From the NCBI GenBank assembly GCA_963682055.1, contig OY821742.1, forward strand, positions 23,996,560 to 24,060,559: a stretch of 64,000 nucleotides of DNA, given 5' to 3'. Origin of the DNA: Primula veris. Lineage: Eukaryota; Streptophyta; Magnoliopsida; Ericales; Primulaceae. Numbering within the stretch: the stretch's first letter is position 1; each line of letters begins with the position of its first letter. The position numbers and the translations under genes are program-made. The notes beneath the pieces were generated by a model, which worked only from the letters and a program-made list of their open reading frames with translations, was not told the origin of the DNA and did no database searches. Of this stretch, positions 1 to 11,102 are shown one piece after another.

Positions 1-1763
1 AGTCTTAGTGATGTCACTTTCGCATGTCATGAGGTAAAGAGATCGCTTGCCAAGGTTACTCTATCAAATGATAGGCATGGGATTCATAATTGACTTATGT
101 CCACGATTTTTAGAGGTCTATATTTTGAACGCTTTAACGGCTCAATCAAAAAATTAAACACTGAAACACGCATTCATATGAGGCGTCTGGCTCATAACCA
201 GTAATCAACTGGTACGCATTTAGTGTTTTGAGTGACTATGGGCCTCAGACGGACCAATGCAGCAATATGAAATGTATTATGACCCCACACAGAAATATAT
301 ATAGGTACGTATCACCAAATAACGCGTGCAATCATTTGCAACCGCTTAAAAATTCTGTGAGTCCATTTTGGGTCGGAACATAATCAACATTATGTTCAAT
401 TTCAATTCCCAAAGTCAAGTAATACAAATCGAAATTTCGATTCTTACTCTTCGGCATTATCAAGTCGACTAGACTTTTCAGGACAATCCGGATCACAAGC
501 CATCAACTTAATGATAAGACTAAGAGTTTGGAAAGTCCTGCATTTATGTGGACAACAGTAAAATGTGACCATATTGTCGATGCATCAACCATAACCATTT
601 ATATTTATGGTCCGTCTTATGGTTGGATAAGTCCACAATAACTCCTTCAATTCTTTACAAGAATTCTACGAGTTCATTTCATGATTTTTACACATACTAG
701 TCTTTCAAAGTGAGCATTAGTGGCATGAATTTTAGATTAATCATGAAATATATCCTCAAAGAGAATCCAAATGCGATGCGATTATAAATCAAGCATCGTC
801 TTTTGACCAGGGAATATCTCATCCGGTCAATACCACAATATCAAAATGCTTTGATCAATCGACGACAGGCGAATGATAGTATAGACAATCATATATTAGC
901 ATCTAAATCCTTTATCAATCGACGACAGGCGAAATGATAAGTTAACTTTAAATGATTTTAAAAAATGTGGAAGCAACCACTTGAAAGACATTTCAACTCC
1001 TCTAAAATATGCTTTTGGTCGTATTGAATGGAGGCTATGTAAAGAAATTTTAATTCTTTCATGAGCTATTACCAGATAACACTGGTTTTCTCGAATATTT
1101 TATAACTCAACAAGGTACGACAGGACCTACATGAGTATAAGACCTCATATTTGACAAATTAATTTGGTTTTACCAAAGATATTGATTTGGAACAACAGGT
1201 CCAGAATCGTTGTCACTGAGTACTCTTTTAGGCAAATAGTTGGTGAAATTATGTGATACACTGTTACCCACTATTTCCAAAAAAAAATTAACTACCCCAC
1301 AAATATTGCTTAAAATTTCTTAATTTAAAGTTTGGTCACATTTGTCAAAGGAATTTGCTCAAAACACTTTAAATTATTTCGAGAAATTTCGTAAACAGGC
1401 AAACAATAATCCAAAAGTATGTCTAAATGGAAAAATCATAATCCAAATGGAAAAACATAATCCAGATGAGCGAAAAAATGGCTCAATGATTTATCAAAAT
1501 CAATAAAGAAAGGTACCAAACTTATTTGAGCCATAAAACCGGGGGTCTCAAGAGTTTCCTTTCAATTATCTTTAACCACATTAGCATCGGTTTTTTCACC
1601 TTTGTAATAGTTTTGAACTATTTAAGGAGTAACCGTGCATGACCTTTGTCTTTATAGCATAGAGTTGCCTCCTTGAGCATTATCTCTTTCTTTGTGACAA
1701 CGGGCCATATTGTTCCTTTCAATTATTGTCTTGGAGCCACAGGTTTTCGATTTTTGCGATTGT
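1..1763. other. Intergenic sequence, no gene recognised
   Basis: I see no coding frame of substance. The only structure is a 20 bp motif (ATCAATCGACGACAGGCGAA) present twice, at 854-873 and 914-933, exactly 60 bp apart with unrelated sequence between. Decayed repetitive DNA is the likeliest content, since retrotransposon debris lies immediately to the right. Confidence 0.4.
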
Positions 1764-2100
1764 CTAAAATCTCGCTTGGCTAGACGATTCATCGGGATCG
1801 TGACAGTTCGAGACAAATAACACTTGTGTCGGTTCTCGATTCATGGAAAAAAAATGTACACGAAGAGCATTAATATCAAGCAAACAAATCGCCATTGACC
1901 CAATAGGATTAAAAGTACTCACCGGGGTAATTTTCTTATCCAATAACAGATGGGCGATAAAGGAACATGGTGAATATAAATTCACGATACTGCTTATGGA
2001 ATACAATTTCCAAGCTAGTATTTTGGTGAATGATTGCTCCAATATGTCAATTTCAGACATTTGTTCACCATAAACGTCATCACGTCTCAAATGTGGCGGC
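1764..2100 (-). pseudogene. Possible copia gag remnant (UBN2-like)
   Basis: The minus-strand frame opens with residues resembling the part of plant Ty1/copia gag (UBN2 family) just before its FHASN-type motif: a YGEQMSEIDILEQSF stretch. A one- or two-base frame change then gives a further gag-like HKQYREF segment. The reading frame is broken and continues into unrelated sequence. A copia LTR in the same orientation lies at 5083-5298, so both could derive from one element, but the spacing is larger than normal and another LTR is inserted between them. The assignment rests on short similarity only; a chance ORF is possible. Confidence 0.3.
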
Positions 2101-2306
2101 GGAACAAAATCAACGCCTTAGCATTCATCCTGAGGGTAACAACAAACTCGTGTTTTACTCATCAAAGATGGCATCCAAAAAAAATTTGCGCATCATATTT
2201 TCACACATCAGGGTGAGTAACATGTTGTGACGGATTAAAATCAACGTTTAAACAGTCATTTCGCAAGTATGTTTTACGATTTTTCTCATCATAGATGGCA
2301 TCCAAC
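2096..2306. repeat. Degenerate tandem duplication, period about 128 bp
   Basis: Two diverged copies, about 2096-2178 and 2226-2306, share AAAATCAACG near their starts and GATGGCATCCAA at their ends, with recognisable sequence between. Origin unknown. Confidence 0.4.
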
Positions 2307-3288
2307 ATGTGTTGAGAGTTCTGGATTATTTATCATATAAAATGACTGGTTTATATGCTTATGGTTTGCACAAGCACAAACGTTTTTTCGAAATGACAGG
2401 TTCGAAAACATTATTTTTGCTTCTCATGTGAATCAGTTCTCATTGATCGAATGATGGGTCGATACTGAAACACCTATTCGGCAAAACATACATCACTATA
2501 TAAACACACTCGGGGAAATTATTATTTAGTCAACCACTTTCGGTAGCTCTACTTGAAAAACAATCAGGAAAGACGGTGAGGGTGGAGGGCAAGAATGCCA
2601 TTTAAAACCCGACCACATTAGGATATCGACTTCCGCCTATATCTTTCCTAGACATCGTATTCAAATAGGTGAGCCTAGTTGGGGAAGGTTCGTAATTTTT
2701 TCAACTTAAATGTGAAAATATATGATTTCGCAAATTAGCATATTGTAAACATGGTATTAAATAAAATAGTACATGACCGCTATTATTGTACCTATTTCAT
2801 GATTAATAATTCTAACATGGTAACACATATTGCTAATAAGAAAATTAATTAAGGTTATCAATCTAAATCTACTAAATTACACTAGCAAGATATAACTCAT
2901 TCTTTAATTATTTCTGCCGTATGTGTATATTTTATTAATGGTAATTACAACATGCAGGGGTGCAATATATTTAATTACTAATTTACCGTATCACATGCAG
3001 GGAGGGCAAATTTTAGTTATAATTATACTAAGTTCTATATATATGGTAATCTTTAAATCATTGATTACAGGTTATGTAACTACGTACCATATTAGACATG
3101 AATTACATATGTAATGTTCTTTTAAAAAAACCCATCAACTATTAATAATTTGTAATTCATAGTACCAATTAATATATGATATTACCCTATATTGAATTTA
3201 CAACATTCAGTATAAACAAGATATATTCGGTTACACATGGGTTCAGTAAACCTAGTTTGACTTTTCAAAGTCATTAACAATCACATAT
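2307..3288. other. AT-rich intergenic sequence, nothing recognised
   Basis: No coding frame, terminal repeat or RNA gene is recognisable between the degenerate duplication and the solo LTR. Confidence 0.4.
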
Positions 3289-4675
3289 TGTTGGAAAAAC
3301 ATGTTTTACATGGGTGTTTCCGAATGGTCACAGGACCAACTTCGAGTCGATATTACATGTGACAATGCTGAGTTGTTAATACTGTACTCAACGTGTTTGA
3401 GTAGCCCGTGTGACAAGTTTCGTAACGGTATATCGCATGACCTATTCGGAGAATGGGTGTGAATACAAATTGGCTTCAAAGTTGGGTTCTCGAAAGAGGA
3501 GAAAACCTCAATGCTGGAAAATGGATTAAATAAATGGAAAACCAATGAAGGTTATCCCATATTGGAAGATTAAGAGTTAATTTTTCAATATATATACAAG
3601 TCCAACCCATGTAGTTGTTAAACTAACATGTTCAGATACACTTAAGTATATTAGTGTATACCACACACGCGCGCTCGCTCGGGTCTCGGGACTCGGGTCA
3701 CGGGCACGAGCGCGGGTGTGGGCTTGGGGCTTGGGCCTTGGGATTTGGGCAATGTCTTGGGTCTTTGGTCTTGGGTCTTTGGTCTTAGGTCAAATCTGAA
3801 AAGGGAGTTTTGTATAAAATACAAAAGTAGTGTAACTTGCAGAAACTGAAGGGCGGATTTTAGGGGTATAACTCACAGAATTGAATGACTATTAATGGCT
3901 GCGGTTTCAAGAAAGCCTATAAAAGGCAGCCCTCCCCCTCTCATTAAGACACAACATCAATCACACACACACAAGCATACAACATCATATTCGAGAGAGA
4001 ATCGCACCACCAACAACTCGACTTGTGGTTCGGTACCGGTTTCCACGTGAACCACTCTGAGAAAGAAGTTGTACCTTGGGAACAAAGTCCCGAGAATCAG
4101 AAACCTTTAAGGTGGTTCGGGAAATATTGTTTAAGGGAAACTGCCCAGCAGTTGCCTCTTCTTTTAATTTATGTTTATTTTATTTCAGTACTTTTATCTT
4201 CTGTCCATTTCATTTCAGTACTGTTTAAGTTCTGTAATTTACTTTCCAGTCCTTTTAATTCTGTAATTTACATTTCCAGTACTGTTTACTTTTCTGTATT
4301 TACTTTTCAGTCTTTTCTATTATGTAATTTTCTTTTTGTAATTTACGTTCCAGTTTTGTAATTTCTTTTATTTACAGAAACAGTCCAGACATTTAGTAAT
4401 CATACTATTCTGTCTGGCAATTTCTTTTAATTGTCAAACAGTCCAGCAGTTTAGTAATTATACTATTTTGTCTGACAGTTTCAAACAATTACAATTCAGT
4501 CCAGCAGTTTAATAATTTATATTAAATCTGTCTGGAATTTAAATTAGTGTAATTTTAATTCTGTTGAGTCAGGAATTGTAATTTATATTCTGTTTGTGAG
4601 AAATAAAATTGTTTATTTCCATTTCAGTCATTTGTTATTTAATTTATTATTTTTCGATATAGTACAAAACCAACA
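3289..4675 (+). mobile_element. Solo LTR, 1387 bp, with 5-bp target-site duplication
   Basis: The segment begins TGTTGG and ends CCAACA, perfect inverted termini of an LTR, and is flanked on both sides by CATAT (3284-3288 and 4676-4680), the 5-bp duplication made by an integrase. No internal region follows on either side, so this is a solo LTR left by LTR-LTR recombination. Orientation is inferred from a TATAAAA box at 3918-3924. The U3 side is G-rich (about 3680-3790) and the part after the TATA box carries a run of imperfect repeats (about 4155-4640) built on TTTCCAGT and CAGTCCAGCAGTTTA units. The ORF at 4023-4361 inside it is not a gene. The superfamily is not certain. Confidence 0.88.
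3918..3924 (+). promoter_or_regulatory. TATA box of the solo LTR
   Basis: TATAAAA lies about 630 bp into the LTR, just upstream of a CA-rich stretch where the U3/R boundary would be expected. It suggests plus-strand transcription from the LTR, if the LTR is still active. Confidence 0.55.
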
Positions 4676-5082
4676 CATATATACAAGCGAATTTCATAGC
4701 AAACATTTTATACATGTGGCAGATTACTAAACATATTTTGCAATCATACATATTCTTTTTATATACAATAAAGGCTAGTTCTATACACAAGTTGTTTAAT
4801 TAGCAATTAAAACATGCAGGTGTGCGTGGCCGGTAGGTTATATATATTACACATACAAGAGTTTGTTATAGAACACGGGTGGTATATATATATATAGTTT
4901 TGCAAATTAAAAAAATATTATGTACCGTTCACACGGTATTTTGGTGAATGTCGATATAGCAAAACCCTAAAAATTCGGATAAAGCTCAAGATTTATAAAT
5001 ACCCAATATCCTTGCATTTACTCAAAATCTCCAATATCTGTGAGCGTATATCCTATTCTCCACGAGCAAAGTGCCGATAACG
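4676..5082. other. Intergenic, possible internal sequence of the copia LTR at 5083
   Basis: If the neighbouring minus-strand LTR is intact, this stretch is the start of its internal region. It begins on the minus strand with CGTTATCGGCAC, resembling the conserved ACGTTATCAGCAC that follows the 5' LTR of Ale-type copia elements. No coding frame survives. Confidence 0.35.
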
Positions 5083-5298
5083 TGTTGTGTTATATATTAG
5101 CCTACATATATATGTATATAGATATAAGGAGAGAATATAGAGAAAGACAACAAGACGAAGTGTTTATTAGTGATCGAGATACATCAAGAGACCCATGACC
5201 CTCTTTATATAATAGAGGGTAGGGTTAGATATGCTAGAAAAGCCCAAGATAGGCCCAAAAGAGTTAAGGCCCAAAATGGCCAATAATATCCTATAACA
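5083..5298 (-). mobile_element. Copia-type LTR (Ale-like), 216 bp
   Basis: Read on the minus strand it starts TGTTATAG and ends ATAACACAACA, and is followed directly by a CGTTATCGGCAC sequence like the primer-binding region of Ale/Hopscotch-type plant copia elements. The size suits that lineage. I see no second copy of this LTR in the window, so the element is either truncated or continues past the left edge. Confidence 0.55.
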
Positions 5299-5399
5299 AA
5301 TCTAATATAATAGAAAGTAACATAAAATCTCTTTTAAATCTTATAGATCTTTTCCAATCAATTATATATTTCTTATAAACTTTTCCCCGCCATGGAGTA

Positions 5400-5798
5400 C
5401 TGACTCTTGAGTCCAAATCTTCTACCCCATTTTTCTACCCCTTTCCGTGCCTCTTTGCTTATTTTATCCAAAAAAAAATTTCTAAAAAACTTGAAAAAAA
5501 TTATGCAATTACTATAATACATGTATCAATACATTCCAATAATTATTTTTAAAAGAAAATCCACACAATTTATTTTGGAATAAATGTATAAATTAGTGTA
5601 AATTAAACATTGAATATTAAAAAAATTGTCTAAAACAATATTATGTTCAAATGTTTTAAATTTTGAATACAATATAATATAAAAGTTTATAAAGTTGTGG
5701 TATAAGTTGTGAAAATTTAAAAATTGAGTGAAAATAAGGAAGGAGACACGGATGGGTTAGAGAATAGGGGATAAAAAATTTGGACTCTTGACTCTTGG
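5400..5798. mobile_element. Inverted-repeat element (unclassified MITE), about 400 bp
   Basis: The left arm 5401-5465 and right arm 5731-5797 are imperfect inverted copies: both contain GAGTCCAAA, a CTACCCC or TATCCCC block, a CCGTG block and an end resembling CTTATTTT. Between them is AT-rich filler. No target-site duplication was found, so the superfamily is open. Confidence 0.6.
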
Positions 5799-6072
5799 GT
5801 TGACAATAGCCAAGGGGTGATGATCAGATACCCCTCTTATCCTTTAATGTAGCCACCCTGCCCTGCCCATAGAAATACCATCCCAAAATAAATATCACGT
5901 CAACCCTACGATTTCAAAAAATAATTTATTTTATTAGTATTTTTCATAATAATATATATATATATACGGTATTCTGGCAACCTCTAAAATATTCTTTTTG
6001 ACAACTACTCCCAAAATTATATATTATTAGTGCAATAACATAATATGATTTTTTATATGCTGATAATATATA

Positions 6073-6357
6073 CTCCCTCTGTCCCTAATTAAGTGTCAAT
6101 TATTCCATATTAGGTTGTCCCAAAATAAGTGTCCGCGTTTTCAATATCGTAATTATAATGCAACAAATTTACACTCTTACCATTTATATACTTACCATTT
6201 ATAACTACGACAAAAACAATTTTTAGGAAATAAGTTACTTGCATTAACTTTAATTATGATATTTATAAGGGAAATATTGATAATTTATGTATCAAAACTT
6301 AATATCCTTAAAAAGTAGCAATTTATAAGGGTGACATTTAAAAAGTGACGGAGAGAG
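6073..6357. mobile_element. Stowaway MITE (Tc1/mariner), 285 bp
   Basis: The element has the Stowaway terminal inverted repeat CTCCCTCTGTCCCTAA on the left and the complement of CTCTCTCCGTCAC on the right, flanked by the TA target-site duplication at 6071-6072 and 6358-6359. It is non-coding and would depend on a mariner-like transposase in trans. Confidence 0.93.
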
Positions 6358-6359
6358 TA

Positions 6360-7165
6360 AGTAATACTATAAAAACTAACATAGCCAAGTGATTATAAAA
6401 TACATTTTAGATCAAGTTATCATTTCGACACGTAACATACAAATAATAATTAGAATAACAGATAGTGCTGAGTGCAAACAAAATTTATAAAAAACTTTTG
6501 GTGGTTTGTATTTTAATTGAAGTGAGTATAATAAAATTGTGTAATAGATATTTGATTGTTTGTATATATGTAGTATTTAATATAAGTTTGGTATTTTCAG
6601 TTTTTTTTTATATTTTTTTTCTTTCGTGTCTTAATTTTTTACTTTTTATAACTTGATTTCTTAAATTTAACTTTTCTATATTTTTTTATTTATATTTTAT
6701 TTATTTTTTAGTCAATTTTGAAATACTTAAACTTTCGACATACGAATGCACATGCACTCGATTTTACTGTTATGCCTTTTTTTTTTGAATTTGAAAAGAA
6801 AGTCAAAATGGTCAAAATTGAGAAAAAAAGAAAAAAAAAAGAAATTAAATACATTTTAATTAAGAAAACAAGGTAACAAAAATGAAGAAAAGATAGTAAA
6901 AAAAGTTTTAAAAAAAATCCAGATTTTGTGTGTTTATACTTTTAAAAATATTATGTGCTTGTATTAATTTTGATAGCCGTATAAATTTGGTGTTGATTCC
7001 GCCCCTGCGCTGAAGTGAAGATGTGGGCGGGTACAGACTATATGGCGATATGGGAGAGATCTCCTCAACTATTTTAATGACAATGATTTGCATCGGGGCG
7101 CACCCGAAGGTTACTTCCTTTGCACTCTCCTACTTCCCCACGACTTTTTAGTAATGAGAGAGAAG
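6360..7165. other. AT-rich intergenic sequence, nothing recognised
   Basis: Long A and T runs and very low GC. Open frames here are short and compositionally like the surrounding non-coding DNA. Confidence 0.4.
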
Positions 7166-7519
7166 CACTACAATAAAACTAGGATAAAAAAGTACTATAT
7201 TATTGAGAGAATCAAATATGTCTTTTAAACGTCTCGAATCTAACAATAGGGATAAAAAATTATATATGAAAAATCAATTACATTTCTATACAACAAAAAA
7301 AACAACAACTAAGTTTTGTGTCAAAATAGATTTGCAGAGAATTTTAGATTGTCAAGTTGGTATGTGCTTGTCTACAAACAATTTTTTTTAAAAAAATTGG
7401 TCAATATAAATTAGATTTAGCGATAAAAGAATTATTTTTGTCACTAAAAACTACTCTTTATGAACCTATTATGATTGTATTTAAATAATTTGTCTCTGAT
7501 TCATAATTTTCTTGTAGTG
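7166..7519. mobile_element. CACTA-like non-autonomous element, 354 bp
   Basis: It starts CACTACAA and ends TTGTAGTG, the terminal signature of En/Spm (CACTA) transposons, with subterminal GTCACTAAAAA-type motifs. The 3-bp flanks do not match, so the target-site duplication has decayed or the ends have shifted. Non-coding. Confidence 0.7.
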
Positions 7520-7589
7520 TACAATGTTTGTTCAAAATATTATAGTAACTATTGAGATAATATTCATACAATTAACGCATTCATAGTTA

Positions 7590-7816
7590 ATCTGACCCAG
7601 TACCAAGATGACGTGGAGGTGAAGATTGCATTGATCTCTTAGATTACGGGGGATCGAGTGGTACTCCTTATGTCTCGATTAGGACCGCTGAGTAGTTGGA
7701 GGCCAGAAATAAGGCGTATGAGGAAGATTAGCTATACCAGGAATGGCTGTCAAAACTCGAGAACATTAATTTCAGGTTGGAGGAATTTAAGACCATTCGC
7801 GAGAGCGTTGCCTCTT
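7590..7816 (+). pseudogene. Broken coding-like fragment before an LTR-like start
   Basis: One plus frame reads almost continuously for about 70 codons with two stops and a composition unlike its AT-rich surroundings (charged, E/R/K-rich, with an LYQEWLSKLE stretch). It runs into TGTAAAACCCCG at 7819, which resembles the TGTAACACCCC start of plant Gypsy-type LTRs. I cannot name the domain. It could be a retrotransposon polyprotein remnant or a captured gene fragment. Confidence 0.3.
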
Positions 7817-7819
7817 TTG

Positions 7820-9139
7820 TAAAACCCCGTATTTTTATTTTACTTTATTTGAGCTCCTAATAATTCAGTAACTCATTAAGATAATTTATGTGAATTCGAT
7901 AAGTTGGCTGCAGGTTGTTTACACTAATGATAATTAGTACACTAATGATCATGGGTTCTTTTAAGAATATTTCTAATCAAAAAATAATAATATATTAATG
8001 ACCCATTCATTTGAAAATAATTAGAAATACTCGTGAATTAACCTGAAATGTGTCATCTACTTCAATGCCATATTTATTTCTGGAAAAATAATGTTAAATG
8101 TATTAGGATGTAGCGGTTACTTATTTCGAAAACATATTCATATATATAAATAACTATTTATGGGGAATGATCCATCGACATTTAAATTTACACCTAAATC
8201 TACATCCAATATCAATTCTCTATATATTTCAACATAAAGAGTAACAATGATCAATTAAATCAACTCACATAAGCCCACAACATCCAATAATATGTTATTA
8301 TCTCACAAAACTTGCCGTATAACCTTTGAAAGAACAAATTTATATAAACTCTCATGTAGAGTCTCCATCTGGTCAAATTTATCATGAATTCTTATTTTTT
8401 TTAAGTGTTTTTTGTTTACAAACGAATACAAACCCCCACATTATTTATCGTGTATACAATTTACACAAAATTATATAGTTTGGATATTTTAAAAATGAAT
8501 ATTTGAGACTATGTGTAGATTTAGGTGTGGATTTAAGTGTGGGTTTATCCTTCCCCGCTATATATAGATATAGATGTACTAGTAATGGTTGCCCACGCGT
8601 TGCGTGTGCGATGCGTAGTGACATAGATATGATCCCAATAAATAAATTTAATATTTTTTTTAAAATTTAAATATCAAATGATTAAATATAATTAATTAAC
8701 AATCGTATATAAAGAGTAACATAATGTTTTACTCTTATAAAAAATACACAACGATTTTTTTTTTGAAATATAAATGTGTGGAAAATAACATTTTTTAAGT
8801 TATTTATGTATTTGAATTGAGTGATGACATTTAAGAGTAATTACAATATTAGAATGAGCATATTTGTGGAAAATTTGGGCAAAATTGGACAGTTTTAAAA
8901 TGTTTGAATTGACTTATATTAATAGTATGTTATGATAGTCAGATTCAAGTATTCATAATTCTTTCCCATATTCCATTTGATTGTAAAATCGCATCAGTTG
9001 TCTAAAGAAAAAAATTACACTTCCTACTTTTAAATTAAAACGTAACTTTCTCAAAAAGTTCAGATTAATTTTATATTTTTTTAGAGGTTTATGACCAACT
9101 GGAGTTAAAAAATAAATTTTATCCATGCAGTTAACAGTA
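7820..9139. other. Repeat-derived intergenic sequence
   Basis: The left part may be a decayed Gypsy LTR. Near 8577 a segment begins TACTAGTAATGG followed by GC-rich CACGCGTTGCG, resembling one end of Helitron-like elements of dicots; the opposite end is not recognised here. No gene is seen. Confidence 0.35.
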
Positions 9140-9588
9140 GAGCAATATAAGCGTTGTGTTGTTAGGCAAAGCGGTAGAGTGCTACACCTTAGATGGCGAA
9201 AGTCCAGTGGCCGAATACATCACTAGCTTATGCTCTGACCCGAGTAGCATGGGTCGCGTGGAATCACGTGCGAATCATCAAGGACCACCTTGTAAGGCTA
9301 AATACTCTTGGTTGACCGATAGACCGTGAGGGAAGGGTGAAAAGAACTCCCATCGGAAAGGGAAATAGAACATTAAACCATAAGCTCCCAAGCAGTGGGA
9401 TGACTCTATGGCTCTGACCATGTGCCTGTTGAAGAATGAGTCGCCGACTCATGAGCGATGGCTTGGTTAAGGGAACCTACCGGAGCCGTAGCGAGAAACG
9501 AGTCATCATAGATAAATTGTCAATGCTTATGGACCCGAACCTTGGTGATCTATCCATGACTGAAGCTTGGGTGAAACTAAGTACAGGT
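9140..9588 (+). pseudogene. rrn23: Nuclear plastid DNA: fragment of chloroplast 23S rRNA gene
   Basis: About 450 bp match the 5' third of plastid 23S rRNA as I remember it: the segments GATGGCGAAAGTCCAGT, TCACTAGCTTATGCTCTGAC, GAGGGAAGGGTGAAAAGAAC, AGCTCCCAAGCAGTGGGA and TATGGACCCGAACCT occur in the correct order. There are scattered substitutions and two short internal deletions, one after GACCGATAG and one after CCATGAC. The fragment lacks both ends of the gene, is surrounded by AT-rich nuclear DNA and cannot give a functional rRNA. It is an old transfer from the plastid genome. The ORF at 9264-9452 on the other strand is a by-product. Confidence 0.92.
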
Positions 9589-10913
9589 GAAACATGAACG
9601 TGTTTATTATTTTTTTGTTGGATTTTGGGGGTTAAAAAACTGAGGAAAGTTTTTTATTCTTCAACTATAAATATCCAAATTGGAACTTCGGGTTAAATCA
9701 ACACCTTAATTTTGAAGCCTGCAAGTTTTGTACGCAAATCATTAAGCACATAGGGTTCAATGTACTAAATATACTTTTTTTCTCTAAGAGCATGTACAGC
9801 AGACGTTGGTGTGTTCGGTAGAGCACCGGCTCTATCGGCAACCATCTATTTCAGTGTAGTCAGTGGCTGTGCATGGGTGGTTCGTTCTCCCATTCGCTAC
9901 CCTTTTTTCATAGGAAGTGGTCCCTAAAGAATTTACGAAACAGTAGCTGTAGTTTATGGTTTATTAAAAAAAATACGACTATTTAAAATTACAAGGGCTG
10001 GTATCCTTATAATTTGCTGCGAGTTCAAAACAAGTAATTAAAATAAAAAATAAAACAAATTTGACCATCAATAATTAGATGGACTAGTCCAGGTAACCGT
10101 TTTTTAAATTAAAAAAAATGTTAAATCATTTTTTTTGTTTCAGAAAAAAATTCATAAATTTATTTTATTTAATTCTTTATTATTTTATATTAGACATAAA
10201 TTGAACCAACACTTCAATCACACCAATAAACTTAATCAATCCCTCTCCTTCCTAAACCAACAATTTAAGCCCACCCCGTAAAACTTCTTAGAGAGACTTG
10301 CCAAAATAAAAGTGTAGTATTTATTATTTAATTTCGGGACAGTACAAATTCATTATGCAAGCATGGTGCCACTTTACTAACCTAAATTGCGAACATTACA
10401 GCCCCTCTTTGTTTTCTTAACTACTTTACGAATCAGTTAACACATAATCAATCATCAGAGGGTTTTGTTGTATTTGAAGTTATGACTATACCAGAAAGTC
10501 GAAAGCACTAACTAGTACTTGACAAAACAATGGAACCCAATGTCCACTCGTTACATTGTCACAAAATTGGATCCACTAGCTTTTCATATAACCTATAAGA
10601 ATCACCACAGAATTTACAAGAGAAGACTGAATATCCCCTTTTCCGACAAAAGACCCCGAACAAAAATACTAAAAAAATCTAAGGTTGGACACAACTAAGG
10701 CAAGCGTTTACATCATTGGTAATTGCAATTGAGTACAAATGGGGAAAACAAAGATGGACACATACAAGTAGACCCCTCTGAAAATAATGATTCAATTTAA
10801 CACGTGCCGATAACCAATTTAGAGTAAATAGACCATTTGAGGCCATGTTACCCCTCAAGTGGAGAGAGATAACAAAAGGGTAATTTACCCTGTTTTGTCG
10901 ATAATAAATGTGT
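9589..10913. other. Intergenic DNA and probable 3' UTR of the DYRK gene
   Basis: The part next to the kinase stop codon (about 10500-10913, minus strand) is the likely 3' UTR: it is less AT-rich and contains no repeat signature. Near 9787 a TAAGAGCATGTACAGCAG sequence resembles a Tourist-type MITE end, but I find no matching opposite end. I could not fix the polyadenylation site. Confidence 0.4.
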
Positions 10914-11102
10914 TCAAGATGAAATGGGCTCGTATGGAAATGATAACCATGGATGCTTCAAAGCCTCGGATGCAGAAGGGCGCTTTTTCGGATTTGTTTC
11001 AAGGAGATGTGCAACAAAATCGATAAAACCCTGATCCCCCATAGGCAATCGGTGCCTTAATGATGTCTTTTTGGGGATTAAATATTCCAGACTGTTCGAG
11101 TC
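10914..11102 (-). CDS. DYRK kinase coding exon 7 (C-terminus)
   Basis: It encodes the last 62 residues: [19 protein letters not shown], then [17 protein letters not shown], the end of the kinase fold, and FPYEPISS before TGA at 10914-10916. Confidence 0.93.
   Translation of the reverse strand, partial: DSNSLEYLIPKKTSLRHRLPMGDQGFIDFVAHLLETNPKKRPSASEALKHPWLSFPYEPISS

Noticed and set aside
4023..4361. 112-codon plus-strand ORF with a hydrophobic tail
   Set aside because: It lies wholly inside the solo LTR, and the tail is a translation of TTTCAGTA-type low-complexity repeats.
9264..9452. 62-codon minus-strand ORF
   Set aside because: It is the antisense of the plastid 23S rRNA fragment.
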